From Eubacteriaceae bacterium (GTDB lineage: Bacteria > Bacillota > Clostridia > Lachnospirales > Lachnospiraceae): a stretch of 64,000 nt of DNA. The notes under the pieces were generated by a model that made no database searches, had not been told where the DNA came from, and was given only the letters and a program-made list of their open reading frames with translations. Shown here piece by piece: positions 19,009-27,487 of the stretch; positions within the stretch are counted from its first letter, which is position 1, and each line of letters opens with the position of its first letter. The translations under genes and the position numbers were made by a program. The stretch is from NCBI GenBank assembly GCA_902362455.1, contig CABIWJ010000003.1, positions 92,380 through 156,379 of the forward strand. The letters run 5' to 3'.

Positions 19009-19515
19009 TCAATGTATCCGTTCAAGGGTGTACTCCTGACCGGGATTTGCCGTTCCTTTTCCTCCGATGAGGGTCAAATTATTGTTTTCAAGCTTGAAAT
19101 CGTATTCGCAGTCGGTCACATAATCGAGTGCATAGTCTATCTTGAGGGTATCACCGTCTATGGTGTAGGTGAACTCATAGTGATTGGTTTCCTCAATACA
19201 CATACAGCCACTGCCTCTACCGTCAAACTCATACTCTGTGTACTGATTGTAATGCCAAACTCCCTGCAATACAGCGAGATTCTCCTTGCCATCTGAGCAG
19301 CTTTTACATATCACAACAATAATAGTGATAATCAATATTGATGCCAAAACAGAGCTACTCACAATTATCCGCTGTCGTTGCTTGCGTTTTCTTGCTGTCT
19401 GCCGCTTCGGGGAATGCCCTAGCTTTTGCAGTATTCGGTTTCGCTGCACTGATTTGTTCAACGGCGGCACAGCCCTACCAGAATGCGGTGTTTTTTGAGG
19501 CACCAACCGCTCCAC
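19009..19515 (-). CDS. Membrane-anchored protein with lipocalin-like outer domain, N-terminus uncertain
   Basis: The frame gives 168 residues from GTG 19515. A basic stretch (KRQTARKRKQRQR) precedes one transmembrane helix (IIVSSSVLASILIITIIVVIC). The outer domain reads LQGVWHYNQYTEYEF...YEFTYTIDGDTLKI, the short beta-strand pattern of DUF5640/lipocalin-like repeats. The start has no good ribosome site. A good one (AGGAG, then ATG 19587) opens a different frame that runs MKKQQKSVQGG and dies, so the 5' end may carry a frameshift. The gene is GC-rich like its neighbour. Confidence 0.6.
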   Translation of the reverse strand: MERLVPQKTPHSGRAVPPLNKSVQRNRILQKLGHSPKRQTARKRKQRQRIIVSSSVLASILIITIIVVICKSCSDGKENLAVLQGVWHYNQYTEYEFDGRGSGCMCIEETNHYEFTYTIDGDTLKIDYALDYVTDCEYDFKLENNNLTLIGGKGTANPGQEYTLERIH

Positions 19516-19591
19516 AGAATACCGTTTTTGTCCTCACTCTTGTGCAGATGTATCCGCCCTGGACGGATTTCTGCTGTTTTTTCATCAGATG

Positions 19592-19969
19592 TTATCTCCT
19601 TTTTACTTCCTTGGAAACCTCTTTAATGCTTTCAAGATATGCTTTTTCGACTGGTGTCAAAGTAATCTCCTGATATTTTCTATATTCCGCTTTCGCTTTC
19701 TCCAATGCCTGTTTATGACTTACAGAACCAGCTCCAGTTAAAAGTTTTCTATTTCCTGATGACAACACACTATCCAGCTGCCCTTCTTCGAATATATGCT
19801 TTATATGTTCACTTATATTTGATTTACTGCATTGATATAATTCAGTAAGCTGCTGTTGCGTCAGCCACACTGTATCATCTTCTATTTTAACTTCTATATT
19901 TGTCTGCCCATCATCAGTCTGATATATAAGTATTTCCCCATATTCATCAGTTCCAATTTTATCTGCCAT
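19592..19969 (-). pseudogene. RhuM-family protein with large internal deletion
   Basis: ATG 19969 follows GGAGAGGTGCTT. The N-terminal half is the RhuM/Fic-associated DNA-binding module: LIYQTDDGQTNIEVKIEDDT, WLTQQQLTELYQCSKSNISEHIKHIFEEG. At about residue 70 it switches to a C-terminal tail (SHKQALEKAKAEYRKYQEITLTPVEKAYLESIKEV). Full RhuM proteins are about 330 residues, so roughly 200 central residues are gone while the frame is kept. A short product could still be made. Confidence 0.75.
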
Positions 19970-19975
19970 AAGCAC

Positions 19976-20182
19976 CTCTCCAATCCATTACTTCTTAGTT
20001 ATGAAATGTGAACACATGTGTTCACTATTGTCCCAACTAAATCTTATCATCATTCCAACCTCTGTTCAACCAAAACTTTTTCCAAGATGAAAGAATAAAA
20101 CAAAAAGACTCCACTCTTATGAATGAATTCCCGTAATATATGTATACATCCCGTAACATATTATCTACAGGATGCCAGCTGC
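19976..20182. other. Intergenic region without recognised features
   Basis: AT-rich DNA containing a short self-similar stretch (cccgtaatatatg ... cccgtaacatatt near 20130-20162). I see nothing else. Confidence 0.4.
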
Positions 20183-20386
20183 CTATGCTGCCTTTTTGTC
20201 CAGAAACTGTTTTACCCCACCTAAGTAATAACAGAACCGGTCAAATTGTTTCTGCCTGCTTACTTTCTCGTCATCAATTGAATCCTTGATCATCATACAC
20301 ACCTCTACTTCTTCTTTTATCTCTGGTGCATATTTAATAATCATGTCTGCAAGAAAGCTACAGCAGCGTTCAAAATCCTTGTTCAT
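20183..20386 (-). CDS. Small FERC-type hypothetical protein
   Basis: ATG 20386 has AGGAGG 8 nt upstream; a TTG two codons earlier sits too close. The 67-residue product starts MNKDFERCCSFLADMIIKYAP and is helical and charged, ending FCYYLGGVKQFLDKKAA. It resembles the IS-disrupted gene at 18001-18072 in its first 20 residues. The function is unknown. Such short genes are common beside insertion sequences in Clostridia. Confidence 0.65.
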   Translation of the reverse strand: MNKDFERCCSFLADMIIKYAPEIKEEVEVCMMIKDSIDDEKVSRQKQFDRFCYYLGGVKQFLDKKAA

Positions 20387-20519
20387 TGCCAAGCCTCCTC
20401 AAAATATTATCTTGTGAATAATTCACAGAACATATTTTATCTCAAGACTTACTAAATATGGAATAGATTTTACTGAATGGTAGTTTTCAAATATTTCTAT
20501 CTATCGCAAATCAATTCTT

Positions 20520-20774
20520 TTAAGGCACATATCCTGCGATATAACCAGAGTCTTCTATGTATAAAACAATCTTCAAAAGCATCCTTGGCGATAAAGAATT
20601 TATTCTATCATAAGTAGAATATAAATCAGTCAAATCCATCTTCTCCACAAACTGACTGATTAACCGCACAGAATCATTCTTAGGAATAATTGTTTCTAAT
20701 TCGAGTGGAAGTTTTAGTTGATATCCACTCTGATTTAAAGTATAATCTTTTTGTAATTTATTATGTAATAGCAT
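20520..20774 (-). pseudogene. IS1182-family transposase, N-terminal fragment
   Basis: The text GYQLKLPLELETIIPKNDSVR and LISQFVEKMDLTDLYSTYDR followed by RMLLKIVLY is the standard N-terminus of IS1182-type transposases. The frame ends after 84 residues in an unrelated tail (IEDSGYIAGYVP), where the transposase should continue for about 400 more. It is a truncated relic. Confidence 0.82.
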
Positions 20775-20852
20775 ACTAATATTTTACCATAAATCCCAGA
20801 TTTTTCGAATCCTGGGATTTATTTTTTTTAGATTATATACCAACTTAACATA

Positions 20853-20895
20853 GAAAAAGGGGCATCGCACTAATTTCTTAGTGCGACAGCCCCTT
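20853..20895 (-). terminator. Strong terminator after MATE operon
   Basis: Leftward hairpin AAGGGGCTGTCGCACTAA / TTAGTGCGATGCCCCTT followed by TTTTT. It ends the nitroreductase-MATE-MATE transcript. Confidence 0.87.
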
Positions 20896-20949
20896 GATTG
20901 CCTATCTGCAAAGGCAGACGGAGCTGTCAACAGCGGTGCAAAGCAACGT

Positions 20950-22308
20950 TCATTTTACTGTTGACTGGCTCAGCTGGCTTTGTGCTATTGCCTTGTAGTA
21001 AACACAAATAGAAATGATTGCTGTAATCGCTTCCGTGATCCAAAACGCATTCCAGACACCAACGGCTCCGAAAAGCCTGCTGAGTAAAAACGCAGTTGGG
21101 ATGATAACCACAACATACCGGCAAAGTGAAATCAGTAATGAAGGAGTGCCTTTTCCAAGTCCCTCCAGTGCGCCGGATGATGTAACGGAAACCGCCGAGA
21201 CGATAAAACCGGCGCCGATGATACGCAGGGCTGTTTCCCCGGTCTGGATTGTCGCTTCTGTGTGTGTAAACAGCCCCATAAGCTGGCCGGGGATTAGCAG
21301 ACATATCACTGTCCCAAGCACCATAATGATACCGCTCATGCACAAGACGATTTTATAAATCTGGCTGACTCTTTTGTTCTCCCCCGCACCATAGTTATAG
21401 CCGATCAATGGGCGCATCCCCTGAACAATGCCATTAGCCGGAAGATAAATGAATGTCTGCAATTTGTAATAGATTCCCAAAACCAGAATATACACTTCGG
21501 AATATGCCGCCAAAATAGCATTGAGCACCGAAATCAAAAGAGATGGGAGTGCAAGATTCAAGGTTGCGGGAATACCGATGGAGTACAGCTTTATTACCAT
21601 CTTTTTGCTGAGCAAAATGTACTGCCTGCGGATATGCACGCGAATTGGACGCACAAAATAAACGACCAGATAAATTGCAAGCGTCAAGGCCTGCCCGATG
21701 CCGGTTGCCAGCGTGGCGCCTTCGATTCCCATTTCAGGGAATGGACCATAGCCAAAAATCAGAATGGGGTCTAAGACAATGTTTGTTATACACCCGCACA
21801 TCAAACTGATCATGGTTGTTTTCATGTTTCCTACAGCTTGGAATAGTTTCTCGAATGTAATACCAACAATGATAATCAATGTAAAAGCGAACGCAATAAC
21901 AGAATAGCGGACGCCAAGTTCAATCACTGTCTTGGATGAAGTGAACATTTCTAAAAAAGCCGGCATCATTGTAATACAGCAGACTGTCATAACAACGCCG
22001 TGAATCATGGCAAGCACAAGTCCCTGCGTGGCAGTTTGATCTGCTTTTTTGTTATCTCCAGCGCCTAGATAGAAGGCAATCACTGCGTTGATTCCAACAC
22101 CAAATCCAATTCCAACAGCATTGATAAAATTTTGAACCGGGTAAACCAGTGATAATGCCGTCATAGCTTCCTCGCTGATCTGCGCGACGAAAAAGCTGTC
22201 GATAATGTTGTATAGAGAATTAACCAGCATGGATAAAACCATAGGCAGGGTCATGGATAAAATCAGTGGCAATACCGGTTTTTCTTTCATAAAAGTATCG
22301 TTCATCAT
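20950..22308 (-). CDS. MATE-family multidrug efflux transporter
   Basis: This is a protein of about 452 residues with 12 predicted membrane helices in two MatE halves, starting near PLILSMTLPMVLSMLVNSLYNIIDSFFVAQI. Conserved loops are visible (VGINAVIAFYLGAGDNKKAD; GMRPLIGYNYGAGENKRV). I start it at ATG 22308, which has GGAG 5-7 nt upstream. MATE proteins export cationic drugs using Na+ or H+. It is the second of two tandem MATE genes, 20 bp after the first. The pair might act as a heterodimer, but that is only an inference. Confidence 0.92.
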   Translation of the reverse strand: MMNDTFMKEKPVLPLILSMTLPMVLSMLVNSLYNIIDSFFVAQISEEAMTALSLVYPVQNFINAVGIGFGVGINAVIAFYLGAGDNKKADQTATQGLVLAMIHGVVMTVCCITMMPAFLEMFTSSKTVIELGVRYSVIAFAFTLIIIVGITFEKLFQAVGNMKTTMISLMCGCITNIVLDPILIFGYGPFPEMGIEGATLATGIGQALTLAIYLVVYFVRPIRVHIRRQYILLSKKMVIKLYSIGIPATLNLALPSLLISVLNAILAAYSEVYILVLGIYYKLQTFIYLPANGIVQGMRPLIGYNYGAGENKRVSQIYKIVLCMSGIIMVLGTVICLLIPGQLMGLFTHTEATIQTGETALRIIGAGFIVSAVSVTSSGALEGLGKGTPSLLISLCRYVVVIIPTAFLLSRLFGAVGVWNAFWITEAITAIISICVYYKAIAQSQLSQSTVK

Positions 22309-22327
22309 TTCTTCTCCTTGGAACATG

Positions 22328-23668
22328 TTATAAGATATTTTTGTGTCGATGCCATGCCATTATTACAAGAGCAATGAGCATAGTGGCGGTTTCCGCAACA
22401 GGAAATGCAAGCCAGATTCCGTTCAGTTGGAATAATTTGTCCAGACACCATAAGGCAGGAACAAGGAAAAGCAGTTGTCTGCATAATTGAATCGCTATGC
22501 TGGAACCTACTTTTTCTGTCGCCTGAAAATAGGTGGAAATCATGGTAGAGAGACCGCAAAACAGATAGCTTGCCGCCATAATTCGCATAGCGGATATTCC
22601 AAAGGAGCGCATGGTTTCCGACGCTGTAAATAATTCCAAAAGCTGCGCTGGAAAGAAGTTGACGGTCAATGTTCCCAGTATCATCATACCGGAGACCAAA
22701 GCGGTTCCGTATCGGAAAGCGGAGTGCAGCCTATCTCTGTTTCCCGCACTGTAGTTAAACCGCATAATAGGCAAACAGCCCTGAATCAAGCCGTTTACTG
22801 TCATAACGATCAGCTGCTGCACCTTAAAATACGCACCGAAGAATGCAATCGCCGTATCGGAATACGCCACCAGAAACAGATTGACGAATGTCACCATAAA
22901 CGAACTGAGGGCATTCATAATGAAAGATGGTAAGCCAAGGGCGAATATACGGGCAATCATCCACTTTTGTATATGAAATTCTTTGATCTTTATCCGCACT
23001 TTTTGCTTTTTGCCCAGCAGCAAGGCAAATGCCAAAATCATGGATAACAAATAGCCTGCAACAGTAGCCACCGCAGCGCCACGGATTCCCATAGCTGGAA
23101 AAACACCAATACCAAAAATTAGGAGTGGGTCAAATACAAAATTAACGACCACGCCTGCAATCTGGAACCACATAGGAGCAACCATGTTCCCGGTAGCCTG
23201 TATCATCTTCTGGATTGCGATATGCACCATGTTGGGAATTTGCATGAACGAACATACGCTCATATAGGCAAGACTCAGCTGATAAATTTCTTCGTTATTG
23301 GTGAATGCCCCAAAGTAGGGTTTCATAATCAGTAATGACAGAAGATTGAGCAAAGCACCAATTACAACGGCCAGTAACAATCCATGTGTGACGGTAGTAT
23401 TTGCCTCATTCTGCTTTCTCTGTCCAAGATACCCTGCAATCAGTACATTCACGCCAACGCCGATCCAGATAGATGTCGCATTCATCAAAGTTGTAATGGG
23501 AAACGACAGGGAAACCGCCGTCAAAGCATTTTCACTCAGCTGCGCTACAAACGTGCTGTCTATCAGATTATAGGAATATTGCAGAAACATGGAAATCAGC
23601 GGCGGTATCGACATTTGCCAGATGAGTTTTCCAACGGGCTCGACCGCCATTTTGTTATTGGTCTGCAT
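22328..23668 (-). CDS. MATE-family multidrug efflux transporter (first of pair)
   Basis: This protein of about 446 residues with 12 membrane helices has MATE landmarks: LIWQMSIPPLISMFLQYSYNLIDSTFVAQL, GVGVNVLIAGYLGQRKQNEAN and GCLPIMRFNYSAGNRDRL. ATG 23668 has AGAGGGAAA just before it. It overlaps the tail of the shortened nitroreductase gene by 14 bp, so all three are one transcript. It is similar in plan to the downstream MATE protein but clearly divergent. Confidence 0.92.
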   Translation of the reverse strand: MQTNNKMAVEPVGKLIWQMSIPPLISMFLQYSYNLIDSTFVAQLSENALTAVSLSFPITTLMNATSIWIGVGVNVLIAGYLGQRKQNEANTTVTHGLLLAVVIGALLNLLSLLIMKPYFGAFTNNEEIYQLSLAYMSVCSFMQIPNMVHIAIQKMIQATGNMVAPMWFQIAGVVVNFVFDPLLIFGIGVFPAMGIRGAAVATVAGYLLSMILAFALLLGKKQKVRIKIKEFHIQKWMIARIFALGLPSFIMNALSSFMVTFVNLFLVAYSDTAIAFFGAYFKVQQLIVMTVNGLIQGCLPIMRFNYSAGNRDRLHSAFRYGTALVSGMMILGTLTVNFFPAQLLELFTASETMRSFGISAMRIMAASYLFCGLSTMISTYFQATEKVGSSIAIQLCRQLLFLVPALWCLDKLFQLNGIWLAFPVAETATMLIALVIMAWHRHKNIL

Positions 23669-24017
23669 GCTTTCCCTCTTTTCCACAAATTATCCGAACA
23701 ATATAGTTTTGTTTGTGTGCTGTGGGCTGACCGACTTCCTGGACCGGATAGCCCAATGCAATCGCTCCGACACCACGCAAGGTTTCCGTTAGCTTCCACT
23801 CCCGCAGGAGATTCTTGCCGCTTTCGCTGTCAAAAATCTCCCGCCTATATTTGGGGTCTGTAATTGCAATGATGGTTGGAGATTGATGTCCTCCGCCGGT
23901 AGGAGCGTAAGTCCCTGCTTCCAGTACAGCGTCCAAAGCCTTGGAAGGGACCGGTTCCGATTTATAAGCCCATACACTACGGCGCGTCTTGATAAGAGAC
24001 AAAAAATTTTTTTCCAT
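23655..24017 (-). pseudogene. Nitroreductase with internal deletion
   Basis: ATG 24017 lies 10 nt after GGAGG. The N-terminal half is a classic nitroreductase FMN-binding start (LSLIKTRRSVWAYKSEPVPSKALDAVLEAGTYAPTGGGHQSPTI). At about residue 60 it jumps to the C-terminal end (NLLREWKLTETLRGVGAIALGYP). Normal members have about 170 residues; this has 120, so around 50 central residues with part of the FMN site are missing. The reading frame is intact. The gene may survive mainly because the MATE start sits inside its 3' end. Confidence 0.75.
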
Positions 24018-24064
24018 ACAGATATAGTCCTCCATTCTGCTAATACTTCCGAGATACAGGCAAC

Positions 24065-24102
24065 AAAAAAGCCACACAACTATCACAAGATAGCTGTGTG
24101 GC
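24065..24102 (-). terminator. Leader terminator/attenuator before MATE operon
   Basis: Leftward hairpin GCCACACAGCTATC / GATAGTTGTGTGGC followed by TTTTTT. It lies about 40 nt after the expected start of transcription and before the first gene, so it should block most transcripts unless antiterminated. Confidence 0.75.
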
Positions 24103-24150
24103 AAAAAGATGACCGAATCCGGAAAAGTCCACTAAAATTTTGCATTTATT

Positions 24151-24179
24151 ATTGTAGCAAACTTAAAGGAGACTGTCAA
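24151..24179 (-). promoter_or_regulatory. Consensus sigma-A promoter of the nitroreductase-MATE operon
   Basis: Leftward TTGACA (24179-24174), a 17-nt spacer, then TACAAT (24156-24151). This is near-perfect consensus, which makes the downstream hairpin the likely control point. Confidence 0.82.
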
Positions 24180-24220
24180 GCATCAATCATTACGGAATTG
24201 TGGCAGCTGTCTGTTGTTTT

Positions 24221-24556
24221 TTATGTTACTTTATGGCACATGAGAATTCTGTCTGTTTTTGTACTCATAGTGAGTGGGCATGTTCTCCCATTGGGATATA
24301 TAATCAAAATAGTCTTTTGCTTCCAGCCTTCATGCAAGCACTCAGTTTTTACACATCCTGTCTTAAAATCATAGATGCTATTGATATTTCTTCTCGTATC
24401 ATCGCTGATACCAAGGCAATAGCAAAGTGCCTTGTGGTACACATCCCGATAGCGCACCTCTTTTAATTTTTCATAGTAGAATTTTTCATGTGCTTCGCTG
24501 ATAAAATTAATTGTCTGTTCCTTTTGGTTTTCTGCTCCTAACGCTGTGTTGTTCAT
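24221..24556 (-). pseudogene. DUF6075-like protein, truncated
   Basis: ATG 24556 follows AAAGAGGTTC. The first 75 residues (INFISEAHEKFYYEKLKEVR and YRDVYHKALCYCLGISDDTR, then NINSIYDF...LHEGW) match DUF6075-type proteins carried on Clostridial mobile elements. After HEGW the frame enters unrelated sequence (KQKTILIIYPNGRTCPL...). The conserved C-terminal half is missing. The function of the family is unknown. Confidence 0.65.
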
Positions 24557-24613
24557 AATGAACCTCTTTTTAAATTGAATTGAAAAAGGCACTCCTAATG
24601 GAATGCCCTAATA

Positions 24614-24645
24614 TAAAAAATAGGGACACTCTTTCAAGTATCCCT
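24614..24645 (-). terminator. Terminator upstream of DUF6075-like gene
   Basis: Leftward hairpin AGGGATACTTGAAAGAGTGTCCCT followed by a TATTTTTTAT tract. It presumably ended a gene now reduced to remnants at 24.7-25.0 kb. Confidence 0.7.
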
Positions 24646-24659
24646 ACGTTCTATCAACA

Positions 24660-25033
24660 TATCTGATAGTTCTCTATTTACTTTCATATTCAGAATTATT
24701 TGTGTTCCCACAACCGAGGTCTAATGCCACAACAACCGTTACCTTCCTCACAAGCTCTTTTTCCTTGTGATTTTCAGCAATCCTGTTGAAGCTGAAAAAC
24801 TCTACAAAGTGCATAAAATTCAAGGATTTCTATAAATCCTTTCTGTGTAGTCCTACCACAGTTTCGACATGGCTCGGTTGTTCAACGAAAAACATACTCA
24901 CCCCCTATTGTACAAGGAAATGGTGGAACGCACCTTTTCCCTTAAAATCTAGTGGTTCGAGCCTGTGAGAACCTTGAATTGTCCTATAATTTGTATAGGC
25001 AAACAAGGTAAAGTTCTGTTCCTTAAACTTCAT
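24660..25033 (-). pseudogene. Scrambled coding remnants of unknown gene(s)
   Basis: Three short leftward frames follow one another without a full gene: MKFKEQNFTLFAYTNYRTIQ then GSHRLEPLDFKGKGAFHHFL (25033-24905), EQPSHVETVVGLHRKD (about 24885-24830) and KEKELVRKVTVVVALDLGCG (about 24780-24720). SHVETVV is the text seen at the C-terminus of TrmA/RlmD-type methyltransferases, but it is too short to call. The region appears to be the debris of a mobile element. Confidence 0.35.
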
Positions 25034-25061
25034 TTTTAATGTCATCCCTACAAACTAGAAG

Positions 25062-25970
25062 TTAGCGATTTCTTTTTCCGGTATTCTCTGTCCCACGGAT
25101 TTCCTCATGATAGAAATAATCTACGATCACCGGATGCCCCTGCGGGACTCTGCCATAAGGCATTTCATTATCCACAAAGGCACAATCATACTTCTTAGCC
25201 ATTTTCTCAGCTTTTACTTCAAGTGCTTCAAAGTAGCTGCGGTTATGCTTGTTATAGATCTCGTCGTAAAGTGGTACAAGATCAGGATATTTTCCGGCGA
25301 TATAATCCATAATTGTCTTTTTGAAACCGCCTCGAAGATTGAGATTTTCGAGCCAGAACAGATCGCACTGATCCTTTACCCGCTCAAAGATTGCTTCAAA
25401 ATCCGTGATACCGGGGAATACCGGGGATACGAAACAGACTGTACGGATACCTGCTTCATATACCTGCTTCATAGCAGAGATACGGTGCTCAATGCTCGAA
25501 GCAGAGTCCATATCGTTCTTGAAATTTTCATCTAGTGTGTTGATCGACCATGAAACGGTTACACGTCCAAGCTTCTTCAACAGATCAATATCCCGTACCA
25601 CAAGATCCGACTTTGTGCAGATCAGAATATCTGCGTCACTGCCGATCAGCTGCTCCAGAAGTTTTCTGGTATTCCCGAATTGCTCCTCCTGTGGATTGTA
25701 GCCATCTGTCACAGAACCGATGACCACCCGCTGTCCGGCATATTTCTTCGGATTTTTAATTTCCGGCCAATGCTTCACATCAAGGAAAGTGCCCCATTCC
25801 TCCTTGTGCCCGGTAAAGCGCTTCATAAAAGAAGCATAGCAATACTTGCAGGCATGTGTACAGCCCACATAAGGATTGACCGAGTAACCGCCTACCGGCA
25901 GACTAGACTTAGTCATGATGTTCTTCGTTTCCACCTCACGAATGAGGATTCCATTTATTACTTCTTCCAT
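25062..25970 (-). CDS. Radical SAM mobile pair protein B
   Basis: This 302-residue SPL-like radical SAM protein has the cluster motif CTHACKYCYASF (CxxxCxxC, about 37-44), then VVIGSVTDGYNPQE and ILICTKSDLVVRDI, typical of the spore-photoproduct-lyase-like group. It overlaps protein A by 13 bp. Pairs of such enzymes with a MarR regulator are a recurrent mobile cassette (the radical SAM mobile pair system). The substrate is not known to me. The gene looks intact. Confidence 0.85.
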   Translation of the reverse strand: MEEVINGILIREVETKNIMTKSSLPVGGYSVNPYVGCTHACKYCYASFMKRFTGHKEEWGTFLDVKHWPEIKNPKKYAGQRVVIGSVTDGYNPQEEQFGNTRKLLEQLIGSDADILICTKSDLVVRDIDLLKKLGRVTVSWSINTLDENFKNDMDSASSIEHRISAMKQVYEAGIRTVCFVSPVFPGITDFEAIFERVKDQCDLFWLENLNLRGGFKKTIMDYIAGKYPDLVPLYDEIYNKHNRSYFEALEVKAEKMAKKYDCAFVDNEMPYGRVPQGHPVIVDYFYHEEIRGTENTGKRNR

Positions 25971-26659
25971 GATTTCTGTACCTCTAACACTTTATTAAAA
26001 TCTTCCGGCATTTCCTGAATCATATTTTCATCCCCTATGATAGGGACAAGGTCTTCCTTCATAAACACCGGAATGCCGAGCTTATGTGCCTGGTCCGCCA
26101 GAGACCATGCCCATTCCGGCTCCGTATGAATCTTCCTGCTCTGAGCTCCGGTCATGGTGCCGACAACGATCCAATTGATTCCGGAAAGGTCAACTGTGCC
26201 GGGATCGTCGAATAACGGCTCAAAGGTAACATGGTAATGTTTTGCTCTGACGTTTTTCCGAAGGGCGTCGATACGCCACAGTTCTGCTTTCCTCGTCACC
26301 GTAACGCCAAACCATGCGTTTTCCAGATCGGTATCAAAATCCAGCAAATCAGGTCGCTTGGTAAGGAACAGGAACTGATGCTGTGGATTTTCACGGATCT
26401 TTGCAAATACCTCGTCTCTCCATTCCGGCTTCCATCCGGAGAGATCGCTCATGCCGGTAAGAAGAAAGTTCTGCGGACGTTTCTTTTCCATCATCTTGAG
26501 CTTACCCGGAAAGAATTCAGTGGCAGCGAAGTCATCAATCATATGCCAGCGTTTCACGTTGTTGCGGGCATAGCAATATGCACACCCTACTGTGCAGCCA
26601 ATGACAATATTCATGTTCTGAATCTGATCTTTGATACAAATACTCATGACTTCTGCCAC
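25958..26659 (-). CDS. Radical SAM mobile pair protein A
   Basis: This 233-residue protein has the motif CTVGCAYCYARNNVKRWH (CxxxCxxC near residue 22). It also has FLLTGMSDLSGWKPEWRDEVF, HQFLFLTKRPD, AWFGVTVTRKAELWRIDALR and INWIVVGTMTG, the layout of DUF5131-type phage/mobile radical SAM proteins. It overlaps the MarR gene by 16 bp and protein B by 13 bp, forming one tight operon. It probably acts with protein B on a shared substrate; that is inference. Confidence 0.85.
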   Translation of the reverse strand: MAEVMSICIKDQIQNMNIVIGCTVGCAYCYARNNVKRWHMIDDFAATEFFPGKLKMMEKKRPQNFLLTGMSDLSGWKPEWRDEVFAKIRENPQHQFLFLTKRPDLLDFDTDLENAWFGVTVTRKAELWRIDALRKNVRAKHYHVTFEPLFDDPGTVDLSGINWIVVGTMTGAQSRKIHTEPEWAWSLADQAHKLGIPVFMKEDLVPIIGDENMIQEMPEDFNKVLEVQKSWKK

Positions 26660-27081
26660 TCCTCAAGATTCTTTCTGATGCGATCGAGGCATTCCTCAAA
26701 CCGGGTAATTTCTTCCTCTGAAAAACCTTTGTAGTAAATACTGCCCATCTCATCAGATACAGAATCATACTCGCCCTTTAAGGCATGTGCTTTCTCAGTC
26801 AGAAACAGGAGTGTTTTCCTTTTGTCCGTTTCAGACTGAACACGGCTTATCAGCCCTTGATTTTCCATTCTTTCCAGCATCGTAGTAAGAGATGTTATCG
26901 CTAATCCGCATTTAGTCGAGAGTGACCTGATTGAGATACCATCCTCCTGCCACAGCACATAAAGAATACGCCCCTGGGCTCCATTAAACGCATCAATATT
27001 CTTTTCGCTGAGAATCTTCTCGAAAATCCGGTCTCCAAGCTGTTTTATTTTGGTGACAAGAAATCCTCCATTCATTTGCAT
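26644..27081 (-). CDS. MarR regulator of the radical SAM mobile pair
   Basis: This 145-residue protein has a winged helix: GRILYVLWQEDGISIRSLST, KCGLAITSLTTMLERMENQG and LISRVQSETDKRKTLLFLT (about 35-100), flanked by dimerisation helices. It starts at ATG 27081 with AGGAG 7 nt upstream. That AGGAG is inside a perfect 17-bp palindrome arm, so the regulator probably controls its own operon, and mRNA folding may also limit its translation. Confidence 0.88.
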   Translation of the reverse strand: MQMNGGFLVTKIKQLGDRIFEKILSEKNIDAFNGAQGRILYVLWQEDGISIRSLSTKCGLAITSLTTMLERMENQGLISRVQSETDKRKTLLFLTEKAHALKGEYDSVSDEMGSIYYKGFSEEEITRFEECLDRIRKNLEEWQKS

Positions 27082-27084
27082 ACA

Positions 27085-27132
27085 AAAGCTCCTATATAGT
27101 AATTTATTAAAAACATACTATATAGGAGCTTT
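27085..27132. promoter_or_regulatory. Perfect 17-bp inverted repeat, likely MarR operator
   Basis: Arms AAAGCTCCTATATAGTA (27085-27101) and its exact complement (27116-27132) have 14 nt between them. One arm contains the MarR gene ribosome site (AGGAG in the leftward sense). It could serve as an operator in DNA and as a ribosome-site-hiding hairpin in RNA. Confidence 0.7.
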
Positions 27133-27223
27133 ATTGTCAAGAGTTTATATGTCTTAATAGGTAAATTCCGTTTTTTCAATTCTCCAAACTGGAATTGTTC
27201 GAGCTTTTCAAATACTAACGTCC

Positions 27224-27339
27224 TTAATTCTGTTCAATAATTGATTTATAGTAGTTACCAAAGTCAGCAAGTGAATTAACAATTGGAAGCATTTTTGTTC
27301 CGAGTTCCGTTAAGCCGTATTCAACTCTCGGTGGCTACT
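27224..27339 (-). pseudogene. HxlR-family regulator, C-terminal fragment
   Basis: Leftward frame PPRVEYGLTELGTKMLPIVN followed by SLADFGNYYKSIIEQN and a stop is the end of an HxlR winged helix. The N-terminal two thirds is missing; the frame abuts an aldo/keto reductase fragment. Confidence 0.75.
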
Positions 27340-27443
27340 CATGGTAATCGTGGCGATATGCCAGCCCATGCATGACTCATTCCCATACATCCAAATCCGA
27401 TTTCTGATACTTCTAAGTCTCTTCCTAAAATTCTTATCTCCAT
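27339..27443 (-). pseudogene. Aldo/keto reductase, N-terminal fragment
   Basis: ATG 27443 reads MEIRILGRDLEVSEIGFGCM then GMSHAW, the standard N-terminus of an aldo/keto reductase. It stops after 34 codons at the joint with the HxlR fragment, so one deletion fused the two genes. It has a weak upstream ribosome site (AAAGGAAGATAAAG). Confidence 0.75.
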
Positions 27444-27487
27444 CTTTATCTTCCTTTTCTATATTTCAAACTTTACTGTAAGTATAA

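Noticed and set aside
24660..25060. Group II intron or other structured RNA.
   Set aside because: I could not find domain V-like sequence or intron-encoded protein text. The stretch instead contains short protein-like frames, so decayed coding DNA is more likely.
27085..27132. Palindrome as a transcription terminator.
   Set aside because: It is directly upstream of the MarR start codon, AT-rich in its stem ends, lacks a T-run in the leftward sense and overlaps the ribosome site. An operator fits better.
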